Source: Pseudomonas putida
GTDB lineage: Bacteria; Pseudomonadota; Gammaproteobacteria; Pseudomonadales; Pseudomonadaceae
NCBI RefSeq assembly: GCF_026625125.1
Contig: NZ_CP113097.1
Coordinates: forward strand, 4,636,001 to 4,700,000
Length of the DNA: 64,000 bases
Reading direction: 5' to 3'
Shown here piece after piece: positions 18,839 through 27,435 of the stretch; position 1 is the stretch's first letter, and the number at the start of each line of letters is the position of its first letter. The position numbers were made by a program, and so were the translations under genes. A model generated the notes under the pieces. The model did not search any database. It saw nothing but the letters and a program-made list of their open reading frames with translations, and was not told where the DNA came from.

Positions 18839-19381
18839 TCAGCCACGCTCACCGAGCAGCCACTGCAGCTGCACTTCGTGCTGGCCACGGTCGTCAGTGA
18901 CGAACACCGTGCCTTCGCTGATCATCACGTCCCACTTGATGCTGCGCGGCATGTCCGTGGCCAGCACTTCGAGCACCTCTTGCGGTACAGCGGCGATGTT
19001 CAGGTTTTTCAGGTTCTTGACCGCGCCCACCACCTTGGACTCCCATACCCGCAAGCTGCCGTAGGCCAACAGGCTGGTGCGCTCGGTACGACGCGAACAC
19101 CAGGTCAGGCGATCAGCGTCAGGCTGGCCCACTTCGATCCAGTGCAGCACGCGGTCGTCCAGGCTCTTCTCCCACAGGGCAGGCTCGTCGACATCCGACA
19201 GGCCGCGGCCGAACGACAGATTCTCGTTGTACCAAAGTGCGTAGGCCAACAGCCGCACGGCCATGCGCTCCTCGGTTTCCGAAGGATGACGGGCGATGGT
19301 CTGCTTGACGCTTTCGTACACGCCGCGATCGAGATCGGTCAGATTCAGTTCGAATTTGTAGGTGGTGGACGGCTGGGCCAT
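18839..19381 (-). CDS. yaeQ: YaeQ family protein
   Basis: The molecular function of YaeQ is poorly defined; the fold is nuclease-like (PD-(D/E)XK superfamily). The 180-residue protein starts MAQPSTTYKFELNLTDLDRG and matches E. coli YaeQ in length and in motifs such as DEPALWEKSLDDRVLHWIEVGQPD. An extended start 33 nt upstream has no family support, so I use the ATG at 19379-19381. It is divergent from the CoA-transferase gene across 132 nt. Confidence 0.88.
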   Translation of the reverse strand: MAQPSTTYKFELNLTDLDRGVYESVKQTIARHPSETEERMAVRLLAYALWYNENLSFGRGLSDVDEPALWEKSLDDRVLHWIEVGQPDADRLTWCSRRTERTSLLAYGSLRVWESKVVGAVKNLKNLNIAAVPQEVLEVLATDMPRSIKWDVMISEGTVFVTDDRGQHEVQLQWLLGERG

Positions 19382-19513
19382 GGTCGACGGGCTTCTTGCG
19401 CAAAGAAAAGTCACACAGTCTAACCGATCCTGCTCTTCGTTGCGCCGCAGCAGTATCTGCCGCCAACGACCTATGATAAAACCACGCCTCTGCCCATTCG
19501 CCCCGGATGCCCC

Positions 19514-20713
19514 ATGCCTACACCGAGCAAACCCCTCGCCGGCCTGAAAGTGATCGAGCTTGGCACCCTGATCGCTGGCCCGTTCGCCTCGCGCATCTGC
19601 GCCGAGTTCGGGGCCGAGGTCATCAAGGTCGAGTCGCCCGACGGCGGTGATCCGCTGCGCAAATGGCGCAAGCTGTACGAGGGTACGTCGCTGTGGTGGT
19701 TCGTGCAGGCGCGCAACAAGCAGTCACTGACCCTGAACCTCAAGCATCCCGATGGCCGCGAGATCCTCAAGCGGCTGCTGGCCGAGGCCGACATTCTCAT
19801 CGAGAACTTCCGCCCGGGCGTGCTGGAAAAGCTCGGCCTGGGCTGGGATGTGCTGCACGCGCTCAACCCGAAACTGGTGATGGTGCGCCTCTCAGGCTTC
19901 GGCCAGACCGGGCCGATGAAGGATCAGCCAGGCTTCGGCGCCGTGGGCGAGTCGATGGGTGGCCTGCGCTACATCACCGGCTTCGATGACCGCCCACCGG
20001 TACGCACCGGCATCTCCATCGGCGACTCGATCGCTGCATTGTGGGGCGTGATCGGCGCACTGATGGCGCTGCGTCACCGCGAAGTCAACGGCGGCCAGGG
20101 CCAGGTGGTGGACGTGGCGCTGTACGAAGCAATCTTCGCCATGATGGAGAGCATGGTCCCGGAGTTCGATGTGTTTGGCTTCATTCGCGAACGCACCGGC
20201 AACATCATGCCAGGCATCACGCCCTCCTCCATCCACACCAGCGCCGACGGCAAGCACGTGCAGATCGGTGCCAATGGCGATGCGATCTTCAAACGCTTCA
20301 TGCAGGCCATCGGCCGTCACGACCTGGCCGACGACCCGACGCTGGCCAGCAATGATGGCCGCGATGCACGGCGTGACGAGCTGTATGGCGTTATCGACCG
20401 CTGGGCCAACAGCTTGCCGCTGGAGCAGCTGATGCAGACGTTGACCGTCGCCGATGTTCCGGCCAGCCGCATCTATTCGGCGCAAGACATGTTCAGCGAC
20501 CCGCAGTACCTGGCCCGCGAAATGTTCCTCCAGGCCCGCCTGCCAGACGGTAAAGCGTTCAAGATGCCCGGCATCGTACCCAAGCTGTCCGAGACACCCG
20601 GCTCGGCCGAGTGGGTGGGCCCGGCGCTAGGCGAACACACAGACGCCCTGCTTGGCACCCTGGGGTATGACGCCGCCGCCATCGCCCGTTTGCGCCAGGC
20701 CGGCGCGGTCTGA
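19514..20713 (+). CDS. CaiB/BaiF class III CoA-transferase
   Basis: The family moves CoA between carboxylic acids (formyl-CoA, carnitine or dicarboxylate CoA-transferases). The 399-residue protein shows the N-terminal KVIELGTLIAGPFASRICAEFGAEVIKVE motif in short pieces, NKQSLTLNLKHPDGREI, IENFRPGVLEKLGLG, and the active-site neighbourhood VDVALYEAIFAMME. The start has no strong ribosome binding site. The donor and acceptor acids cannot be assigned. The next gene begins 14 nt downstream and may be co-transcribed. Confidence 0.85.
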   Translation: MPTPSKPLAGLKVIELGTLIAGPFASRICAEFGAEVIKVESPDGGDPLRKWRKLYEGTSLWWFVQARNKQSLTLNLKHPDGREILKRLLAEADILIENFRPGVLEKLGLGWDVLHALNPKLVMVRLSGFGQTGPMKDQPGFGAVGESMGGLRYITGFDDRPPVRTGISIGDSIAALWGVIGALMALRHREVNGGQGQVVDVALYEAIFAMMESMVPEFDVFGFIRERTGNIMPGITPSSIHTSADGKHVQIGANGDAIFKRFMQAIGRHDLADDPTLASNDGRDARRDELYGVIDRWANSLPLEQLMQTLTVADVPASRIYSAQDMFSDPQYLAREMFLQARLPDGKAFKMPGIVPKLSETPGSAEWVGPALGEHTDALLGTLGYDAAAIARLRQAGAV

Positions 20714-20727
20714 GGTCGCCTCCGCCC

Positions 20728-21588
20728 GTGCGCGCGCGCCTGTCCCTGCTGTGCGGGCTGCTGCTCGCCATGGCCATCGCGCCAGTGCAGGCCAAGGAAC
20801 GCCTGCTATGGCTGGTCCGCGACCTGCCGCCTTTCACCATCCTGGAGGGTGCGGCCAAAGGCCAAGGTGCGATCGACCGGATGCTGGGGCTGCTGATCGA
20901 GCAGATGCCCGAATACGACCACGACATCGTGCGCGTCACTCGGGCGCGCGGCATACAGATGCTGCAGGACCCTGCCAGCTTCACCTGCGACCCGACCTTG
21001 ATGTGGACACCGGAGCGCGCGAAGTTCGTGCACTTCTCCAAACCGGCGCTGGGGGCGATGAGCGGTGGCCTGGTGGTGCGCAAGCAAGCCGAACCACTGC
21101 TGGCACCGTTTCTGGATGGCGCGCAGATCGATCTCAAGCGCTTGTTGAGCGACACGCAACTGAAGCTCGGCATCGTCGCCGGGCGCAGCTACAGCACCCA
21201 GATCGATGCGATCCTGCACCCGCTTCCCGACTCGGTTCTCAGCCGCCACTATGGTAACGATGCCACTGCCAACCTACTGCAGATGCAGCGCCTGGGGCGC
21301 CTGCAACTGGTGCTCGGCTACTGGCCGGAAGTGCGCTACCTGATCCAGCAACAAGGCGGCTCGCTTGATGACTATCAGTTTCACCCGATACAAGGCGTGG
21401 ACCGCTATCAGTTCCTGCATGTGGGCTGCTCCGATACGCCATCGGGGCGCGCAGCCATCACGCATATAGACCAACTGCTGTCCGCGCTGCGCCAGGACAC
21501 ACTTCCAGCGCTCTATGCCAGGTGGCTGGACGCGGAGTTCCAGACAGAGTACCTGGAGCAGAGCAGGCATTTTTTCGAAGGGCGATAA
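20728..21588 (+). CDS. Periplasmic solute-binding-like protein (TIGR02285-type)
   Basis: It is a type-2 periplasmic binding fold protein related to amino-acid ABC binding proteins, with no transporter genes next to it. The 286-residue protein has a signal peptide (MRARLSLLCGLLLAMAIAPVQA, quoted as two parts MRARLSLLCGLL and LAMAIAPVQA) and SBP blocks (RDLPPFTILEG, FTCDPTLMWTPERAKFVHFSK, KLGIVAGRSYSTQID). The start is GTG at 20728 with GAGG upstream; the internal ATG would delete most of the signal. The ligand is unknown. Confidence 0.75.
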   Translation: MRARLSLLCGLLLAMAIAPVQAKERLLWLVRDLPPFTILEGAAKGQGAIDRMLGLLIEQMPEYDHDIVRVTRARGIQMLQDPASFTCDPTLMWTPERAKFVHFSKPALGAMSGGLVVRKQAEPLLAPFLDGAQIDLKRLLSDTQLKLGIVAGRSYSTQIDAILHPLPDSVLSRHYGNDATANLLQMQRLGRLQLVLGYWPEVRYLIQQQGGSLDDYQFHPIQGVDRYQFLHVGCSDTPSGRAAITHIDQLLSALRQDTLPALYARWLDAEFQTEYLEQSRHFFEGR

Positions 21589-21589
21589 A

Positions 21590-21625
21590 AAAGAAACCCC
21601 GGGACGCTGGGGAGGACGCCCGGGG
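21590..21625 (-). terminator. Rho-independent terminator of the DUF3509 gene
   Basis: On the minus strand CCCCGGGCG pairs with CGTCCCGGGG across a CTCCCCAG-type loop with one bulged base and is followed by TTTCTTTTTT. It sits about 90 nt downstream of the DUF3509 stop and 2 nt past the stop of the plus-strand gene. The T-run is present only in minus-strand orientation. Confidence 0.8.
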
Positions 21626-21716
21626 CCAATCGAAAGTCCTCATGGACTTCCCGTGACAACCCGCCATCACCGGAGCTGTGTGCTGGCTGGCTGCCCTACT
21701 GTGTCTGATGCGCCAC

Positions 21717-21998
21717 TCAGGCAAAGGTTCCCGCAGGTTGTTGGCGTTGCTGCAAAGCCGCGATGACACAGGGCTGCAGGCGCCCTTCGGCGATCTGCAG
21801 GTCACGGTGAAGGCCATCGACCAGGTCGATCAGCAGGCGCTGCTCCTGTAACTGGCGTTGGCTGACCGTTCGGCGCAAGGTCATGCCACCGAGGCTGTCG
21901 AAAACGGTGAGTTGCCGATTACCGCTGGCATCGGCGGCGCCAAGCTGGGTCTGATAAGGGCTCAGTGCGTCATTAAGCAGGCTGCAGATTCTTTCCAT
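21717..21998 (-). CDS. DUF3509 family protein
   Basis: The function is unknown; the family is small and Pseudomonas-specific. The 93-residue protein has ICSLLNDALSPYQTQLGAAD at the N terminus, then LRRTVSQRQLQEQRLLIDLVDGLHRDLQIAEG, seen in two blocks, and no membrane segment. The ATG at 21998 is the simplest start; a GTG three codons earlier (22007) is possible, and neither has a clear ribosome binding site. A strong terminator lies downstream. Confidence 0.75.
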   Translation of the reverse strand: MERICSLLNDALSPYQTQLGAADASGNRQLTVFDSLGGMTLRRTVSQRQLQEQRLLIDLVDGLHRDLQIAEGRLQPCVIAALQQRQQPAGTFA

Positions 21999-22077
21999 CC
22001 GGATCACTCGCTGCGTGGTGGTCTATGAAGAAACTGACCAGCAAGCGCAACGGAAAGTTCGTTACGCTTGAGCTGTT

Positions 22078-22476
22078 TCAATGAGCATGCGTGGGGGATG
22101 TGAACCTTTGAATACGCTGCAAGGCCTGTTGCCAGCGCCGCACCGGCAGCGGCCACGGCAAATCGGCCAGCACCCAGAGGCCACGCTCGCGTGCTTGCTC
22201 GGCAAGGTTGGGACGGTGCTCGCTGGCACAGCCGACAAAAAGCAAGGCGCGTGAACAGCGGTTGCGCTGCAGACGTTCGAGCAGGGCCTGGCCGCCTTTC
22301 ATCGAATGGTCGAGGATCAGCAGGTCGGCACCGCGCTTGCGTGCAAGGCAGGCATTGAGGTCAACCAGATCATGGGTGATGCGCACGTCGAAAACGCCCA
22401 GGGCATTGCACGCCTGATGCAGAAGAATCTGGTGGGAAGGCCGAGCCTGGTGAATCAACACGTAGGGCTGATGCAT
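22078..22476 (-). CDS. Stand-alone pseudo-receiver protein
   Basis: The 132-residue protein looks like a single CheY-like receiver fold: beta strand YVLIHQA, a central LLILDHSMKGG at the usual phospho-Asp position (about 56), and a later strand ALLFVGCAS. The acidic pair after strand 1 is replaced by HQ, and the conserved Lys near the end is missing (LADLPWPL). It probably cannot be phosphorylated normally and may act as a binding partner. AGGAG precedes the ATG at 22474-22476. No kinase gene is adjacent. The receiver identity is an inference. Confidence 0.6.
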   Translation of the reverse strand: MHQPYVLIHQARPSHQILLHQACNALGVFDVRITHDLVDLNACLARKRGADLLILDHSMKGGQALLERLQRNRCSRALLFVGCASEHRPNLAEQARERGLWVLADLPWPLPVRRWQQALQRIQRFTSPTHAH

Positions 22477-22564
22477 GAGCCGCTCCTGAGGGAAGGACGG
22501 GCCACTGTATGCAGCGCTTAACGCGTTTTACATAGGAAAAATCTGAATAAAACCAGGGAAAAGT

Positions 22565-22592
22565 CTAAAAGCGGGGCCGCGCAGCGGCCCCC
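22565..22592 (-). terminator. Rho-independent terminator of thrC
   Basis: On the minus strand GGGGCCGC-TGC-GCGGCCCC is followed by GCTTTT. It begins 12 nt after the thrC stop. Confidence 0.82.
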
Positions 22593-22602
22593 TTCATCAC
22601 GA

Positions 22603-24012
22603 TTAAAGCGGCTTGCCGCGGTTACCGTGCTGGCTGACGAAGGCCTGGACGGCCTTGAGGTCGTTGGCCAGAACCGTGCAGCGCTCCTCTCGGCCGAACA
22701 GGTCGCTCAGGTGCGCAGGCAGCTCCAGCGCCTTGCCGACCCCCGCCTTCTCCACGGCCTCCGGGAACTTGACCGGGTGCGCGGTGCCCAGCACCACCAT
22801 CGGGGTATCCAGGCTGCGACGGCATTCGCGCGCGGCCTTCACACCGATCGCGGTATGCGGGTCGAGCACTTCACCTGTGCTGGCGAAGACCTCGGCGATG
22901 GTCTGGCAGGTCTGCTCGTCGCTGACGGCCAGCGAATCGAACAGCTTGCGCGCCTCGGTCCAGCGGTCCTGGTCGACGCTGAAACCGCCACCCTGCTTGA
23001 AGTTGGCCATCAATTCGCCGATAGCCGCGCCGTTGCGACCATGGAGGTCGAACAACAAGCGCTCGAAGTTGGACGAGACCATGATGTCCATCGACGGCGA
23101 CAAGGTCGCGTGCAGGGTTTCCTTGACGTACTGGTTGCCGCTCATGAAGCGGTGCAGGATGTCGTTGCGGTTGGTGGCAACCACCAGCTGGCTGACCGGC
23201 AGGCCCATGTTGCGTGCCAGGTAGCCGGCGAAGATGTCGCCAAAGTTACCGGTCGGCACCGAGAACGCCACCGAACGCGCCGGGCCGCCAAGCTGCAGGG
23301 CAGCGTGGAAGTAGTAAACGATCTGGGCCATGATCCGCGCCCAGTTGATCGAGTTGACTGCGACCAGGCGGGTGCCTTTGAGGAACGATTGGTCGGCGAA
23401 GCTGGCCTTGACCATCTCCTGGCAGTCATCGAAGTTGCCTTCGATGGCGATATTGTGGATGTTGTCGCCGAAGATGGTGGTCATCTGGCGGCGCTGAACC
23501 TCCGACACGCGCTGGTGCGGGTGAAGGATGAAGATGTCGACGTTGTCGCAGCGGCGGCAGCCTTCGATCGCGGCAGAGCCGGTGTCGCCGCTGGTCGCGC
23601 CGATGATCACCACGCGCTCGTTGCGCTTGGCCAGCACGTGATCGAGCAGGCGCCCGAGCAGCTGCAGGGCGAAGTCCTTGAAGGCCAGCGTCGGCCCGTG
23701 GAACAACTCAAGAACCCACTCGTTGCTGTTCAGCTGGCGCAGCGGAGCGACCGCGGCGTGGGCGAACTCGCCGTAGGTCTCTTCCAGGATCTTCTTGAAG
23801 TCGGCGTCGGCAATGCTGCCCTCGACGAACGGGCGCATCACACGGAAAGCCAGCTCGTGATACGGCAGGCCCGCCCAGGAAGCGATTTCTTCCTGGGTGA
23901 AGCGTGGGAGGTTCTCTGGCACGTACAGGCCGCCATCGCTGGCCAGGCCAGCCAGCAGGACGTCTTCGAAATTCAGGGCCGGTGCCTGGCCGCGGGTGCT
24001 GATATAGCGCAT
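22603..24012 (-). CDS. thrC: Threonine synthase
   Basis: It converts O-phosphohomoserine to threonine with pyridoxal phosphate, the last step of threonine synthesis. The 469-residue protein has YISTRGQAPALNFEDVLLAG, the PLP lysine about 112 in LAFKDFALQLLGR, and the PLP-phosphate loop GATSGDTGSAA. The ATG at 24012 gives the usual Pseudomonas length; a TTG two codons earlier is less likely. The upstream neighbour is hom, and a repeat-rich gap of 157 nt separates them. Confidence 0.96.
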   Translation of the reverse strand: MRYISTRGQAPALNFEDVLLAGLASDGGLYVPENLPRFTQEEIASWAGLPYHELAFRVMRPFVEGSIADADFKKILEETYGEFAHAAVAPLRQLNSNEWVLELFHGPTLAFKDFALQLLGRLLDHVLAKRNERVVIIGATSGDTGSAAIEGCRRCDNVDIFILHPHQRVSEVQRRQMTTIFGDNIHNIAIEGNFDDCQEMVKASFADQSFLKGTRLVAVNSINWARIMAQIVYYFHAALQLGGPARSVAFSVPTGNFGDIFAGYLARNMGLPVSQLVVATNRNDILHRFMSGNQYVKETLHATLSPSMDIMVSSNFERLLFDLHGRNGAAIGELMANFKQGGGFSVDQDRWTEARKLFDSLAVSDEQTCQTIAEVFASTGEVLDPHTAIGVKAARECRRSLDTPMVVLGTAHPVKFPEAVEKAGVGKALELPAHLSDLFGREERCTVLANDLKAVQAFVSQHGNRGKPL

Positions 24013-24030
24013 ATGCAAACCTTCGGTTTG

Positions 24031-24170
24031 AGCGGCAAGCTGCGAGTTGCAAGAAAAAGCCGATCGGCATTTCTCTTACGCCCTGCACTGCCCTTGCCGC
24101 AAATTTAAACTGTTAAAAGCCTCAACACCGAACTGCTTTTCTTGCAGCTTGCAGCTTGAAGCTTGCCGCT
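24031..24170. repeat. Long imperfect inverted repeat between hom and thrC
   Basis: The arm beginning AGCGGCAAGCT at 24031 and ending TTGCAAGAAAA near 24057 is matched in inverse by TTTTCTTGCAGCTTGCAG through AAGCTTGCCGCT at 24137-24170. The right arm is built from tandem GCTTGCA/AGCTT units. Similar units occur at 37223-37312. It would form a large hairpin in the hom-thrC transcript. Confidence 0.7.
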
Positions 24171-25474
24171 TAGTTGAGCTGTTCGACGCGGATGCGCACG
24201 ACCTTACCGACCACGTCCTGCAAGGCTTCCAGAGCAACGATGGCGTCGTTGATGCTCTTTTCGACCACACGGTGGGTCAGCAGGATCATCGGCACCAGGC
24301 CGTCCTGTTCCTCGGCTTCTTTCTGCATGATCGACTCGATGTTGATGCCGCGCTCCGAGAGGATGCTCGCCACCTGGGCCAGCACGCCCGGGTGATCCTT
24401 GGCCTGGATACGCAGGTAGTAGGCGCTCTGGCAGGCGTCGATCGGCAGAATCGGGTGCGCCGACAGCGAATCCGGCTGGAAGGCCAGGTGCGGTACGCGG
24501 TTTTCAGGGTCGCTGGTCATGGCGCGGACAACGTCGACCAGGTCGGCGACCACCGAGGAGGCGGTGGGCTCCATGCCGGCGCCGGCGCCGTAGTAAAGGG
24601 TGGAGCCTGCCGCATCGCCATTGACCATCACGGCGTTCATCACGCCATTGACGTTGGCGATAAGACGGTCGCTCGGGATCAGCGTCGGGTGCACGCGCAG
24701 CTCGATGCCTTCTGCAGTGCGGCGGGCCACACCCAGGTGCTTGATGCGGTAGCCCAGGGCTTCGGCGTAGTTCACGTCGGCGGTGGTCAGCTGGGTGATG
24801 CCTTCGGTGTAGGCCTTGTCGAACTGCAGCGGGATACCAAAGGCGATGGACGCCAGGATGGTCAGCTTGTGCGCGGCATCGATACCTTCGACGTCGAAAG
24901 TCGGGTCGGCTTCGGCATAACCCAGCGCCTGCGCTTCGGCCAGCACGTCGGGGAAGGCGCGGCCTTTTTCACGCATCTCGGTGAGGATGAAGTTGCCGGT
25001 GCCGTTGATGATCCCGGCCAGCCAGTTGATGCGGTTGGCCGACAGGCCTTCGCGGATCGCCTTGATCACCGGGATGCCACCTGCCACTGCGGCTTCGAAG
25101 GCGACGATCACGCCCTTCTCACGGGCCTTGGCGAAGATTTCGTTGCCGTGTACGGCGATCAGCGCCTTGTTGGCGGTGACCACGTGCTTGCCGTTGTCGA
25201 TGGCCTTGAGCACCAGGTCGCGGGCGATGGTGTAGCCACCGATCAGCTCGATGACAATGTCGATCTCCGGGTTGCTCGCAACGTCGAACACATCAGCGGT
25301 AATGGGGGTACCGGTAATCTGGCAGTTCGGGTTAGGCGAGCGCATGGCGATCTGTGCCACTTCAATACCGCGCCCGGCACGGCGGGCAATCTCCTCGGCG
25401 TTGCGCTGAAGTACATTGAAGGTTCCGCCACCGACGGTCCCCAACCCACAGATGCCTACTTTGACCGGTTTCAC
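24170..25474 (-). CDS. hom: Homoserine dehydrogenase
   Basis: It reduces aspartate semialdehyde to homoserine, the branch point to threonine and methionine. The 434-residue protein has the Rossmann motif GICGLGTVGGGT (about 7-18), the catalytic domain block GIINGTGNFILTEM and DPTFDVEGIDAAHKL, and a C-terminal ACT domain (YYLRIQAKDHPGVLAQVASIL) that usually gives threonine feedback. The start is GTG at 25472-25474 with GGGGAG upstream, matching the normal length; a longer upstream frame adds a non-homologous leader. Confidence 0.95.
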   Translation of the reverse strand: MKPVKVGICGLGTVGGGTFNVLQRNAEEIARRAGRGIEVAQIAMRSPNPNCQITGTPITADVFDVASNPEIDIVIELIGGYTIARDLVLKAIDNGKHVVTANKALIAVHGNEIFAKAREKGVIVAFEAAVAGGIPVIKAIREGLSANRINWLAGIINGTGNFILTEMREKGRAFPDVLAEAQALGYAEADPTFDVEGIDAAHKLTILASIAFGIPLQFDKAYTEGITQLTTADVNYAEALGYRIKHLGVARRTAEGIELRVHPTLIPSDRLIANVNGVMNAVMVNGDAAGSTLYYGAGAGMEPTASSVVADLVDVVRAMTSDPENRVPHLAFQPDSLSAHPILPIDACQSAYYLRIQAKDHPGVLAQVASILSERGINIESIMQKEAEEQDGLVPMILLTHRVVEKSINDAIVALEALQDVVGKVVRIRVEQLN

Positions 25475-25556
25475 TGTGAACTCCCCATTGAACGGCCGGC
25501 ACCTGCGCCGACCGTGAAACATGCCGTCACCCCATGACGACGGCGTACTGAATGAT

Positions 25557-26318
25557 TTACTTGGCGGCCTGCTGTTGGCCGGCCAGGGCCAGTTTGGCCA
25601 CTTGCGGTGCCGGTTGATAACCTGGAATCACCTGGCCATTTTCGAGCACGATCGCCGGCGTGCCGTTGACGCCGATCGACTGGCCCAACTGGAACTGCTT
25701 GCCCACCGGGTTGGTGCATTTGGCGGCTTTGATTTCCTTGCCGTCGATCATCTTGTCCAGCGCTGCGCGGCGGTCACTGGAGCACCACACGGCCTGCAGC
25801 TGCTCGTCACCCGGCGAGCCGAGCCCCTGGCGCGGGAAGGCGACATAGCGCACTTCGATACCGCGACGGTTGAGCTCTGGCACTTCGGCGTGCAGCTTGT
25901 GGCAATACGGGCAGGTGGTGTCGGTGAATACGGTGATGTGCGACTTGGTCTGGCCCTTTGCAGGATAAACCACCATCTCGGCGGCTGGAATGCCATTGAT
26001 GAGCTTGGCGACCCCTTGGCGTTCGGTCTTTTCGGTCAGGTTGACCGGCTTGCCGTCCTGGATCTGGTACAGGTAGCCCTGCATGACGAACTGGCCATCG
26101 GCGCTGGCGTACAGCACACGGCCGCCCTGCAGCTTGACTTCATACAGGCCGTTGAGCGGGCTGCTGGCCACGCTCTCGACCGGCACTTCCAGCTCAAGGT
26201 TCTGCAACGACTTGCGAATCGCCTGCTCGGCAGCGGCATTGCTGTCGGTCGCCGCGGCAACGGCAAAGGTACTGGCCAGCGCCAACGCGGCGGCGGCGAA
26301 CATCTGGGTCACGCGCAT
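25557..26318 (-). CDS. dsbC: Periplasmic disulfide isomerase DsbC
   Basis: It reshuffles wrong disulfides in periplasmic proteins and is kept reduced by DsbD. The 253-residue protein has a signal peptide ending near residue 23 (AVAAATDSN), an N-terminal dimerisation domain, and a thioredoxin-like domain with active site Cys136-Pro-Tyr-Cys139 (TTCPYCHKLH). AGGAG precedes the ATG at 26316-26318; an upstream in-frame extension is not part of the protein. It lies between xerD and hom, the usual Pseudomonas order. Confidence 0.94.
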   Translation of the reverse strand: MRVTQMFAAAALALASTFAVAAATDSNAAAEQAIRKSLQNLELEVPVESVASSPLNGLYEVKLQGGRVLYASADGQFVMQGYLYQIQDGKPVNLTEKTERQGVAKLINGIPAAEMVVYPAKGQTKSHITVFTDTTCPYCHKLHAEVPELNRRGIEVRYVAFPRQGLGSPGDEQLQAVWCSSDRRAALDKMIDGKEIKAAKCTNPVGKQFQLGQSIGVNGTPAIVLENGQVIPGYQPAPQVAKLALAGQQQAAK

Positions 26319-26470
26319 GGGAACTCCTGAAGGCGGACAGGGGCCGTGGGGCGTCACCTGCGGAAAAACGCGGCGACCGTGCGGCCCTTGGTGCAAACCG
26401 CCCAAGCCTACCACAACACGCTACCGGTGAAGGGGTCTGCGAGTACCGGCCGGCGGAACATGAAAATCAT

Positions 26471-27367
26471 TCATCCACGTGGGTGGTGCTGTGCGTGCAG
26501 TTGCTGCAGGCGGGCCTTGGCCACATGGGTATAGATTTGCGTGGTCGACAGATCGCTGTGCCCCAGCAGCATCTGCACCACGCGCAGGTCGGCACCGTGG
26601 TTGAGCAGATGAGTGGCGAAGGCGTGACGCAAGGTGTGCGGCGACAGTGGCTTGTCGATACCGGCTACCCGCGCGTGATGCTTGATGCGGTGCCAGAACG
26701 TCTGGCGGGTCATCTGCTCCCCGCGCAGGCTGGGGAACAACACATCGCTCGGGCGCCCGCTGAGCAGCTCGGCGCGCCCGTCGCGCAGGTAGCGCTGCAG
26801 CCACAGCACCGCCTCTTCGCCCATGGGCACCAGGCGCTCCTTGCTGCCCTTGCCCATCACCCGGAGCACGCCCTGGCGCAGGTTCACCTGGTCCAGGGCA
26901 AGGCTGACCAGTTCGGTAACGCGCAGACCACAGGCGTACAGCACCTCAAGCATGGCACGGTCGCGCTGGCCAATGGCTTCGCCAAGGTCAGGGGCCTGCA
27001 ACAGGGCCTCGACGTCGGCTTCCGACAGCGACTTGGGCAAGGGCTTGCCCAGCTGCGGCATCTCTATCTGCAGGGTCGGGTCGACGGCAATGAGCTTTTC
27101 CCGCAGCAAGTAGCGAAAAAAGCCACGCAGACCGGAGAGAAAACGCGCTGTAGAACGGGGTTTGTAACCCTGATCCAGGCGCCAGGCCAGGTGATCGAGG
27201 ATCAGCTCCCGACCGGCCTCAGGCAAAGCCAGGCCGTGATCCTGCAGCCAGCCATTGAACAGTGCCAGGTCACTGCGATAGGAGAGGCGAGTGTTGTCTG
27301 AAAGGCCTTTTTCCAGCCACAGGGCATCAAGGAACTGGTCGATCAAGGGGTGGTCAAGGGCAGGCAT
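26471..27367 (-). CDS. xerD: Site-specific tyrosine recombinase XerD
   Basis: With XerC it resolves chromosome dimers at dif. The 298-residue protein has a SAM-like N-terminal domain and the full catalytic set: Arg149 (YACGLRVTEL), Lys173 (VMGKGSKER), His244 and Arg247 (PHTLRHAFATHLL), His270 (LGHSDLSTTQ) and nucleophile Tyr279 (IYTHV). It is divergent from the antiporter gene across 68 nt. Length and motifs are those of a housekeeping XerD and not a phage or integron integrase. Confidence 0.96.
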   Translation of the reverse strand: MPALDHPLIDQFLDALWLEKGLSDNTRLSYRSDLALFNGWLQDHGLALPEAGRELILDHLAWRLDQGYKPRSTARFLSGLRGFFRYLLREKLIAVDPTLQIEMPQLGKPLPKSLSEADVEALLQAPDLGEAIGQRDRAMLEVLYACGLRVTELVSLALDQVNLRQGVLRVMGKGSKERLVPMGEEAVLWLQRYLRDGRAELLSGRPSDVLFPSLRGEQMTRQTFWHRIKHHARVAGIDKPLSPHTLRHAFATHLLNHGADLRVVQMLLGHSDLSTTQIYTHVAKARLQQLHAQHHPRG

Positions 27368-27435
27368 GAAAACTCGGTGGCAAACGACGAAATGACGCTT
27401 AGTCTTTCATAACAACGCCGGCATAGGGAGCCCGC

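Noticed and set aside
26471..27367. Integrase of a mobile element
   Set aside because: Length, catalytic residues and the xerD-dsbC-hom neighbourhood fit the housekeeping XerD.
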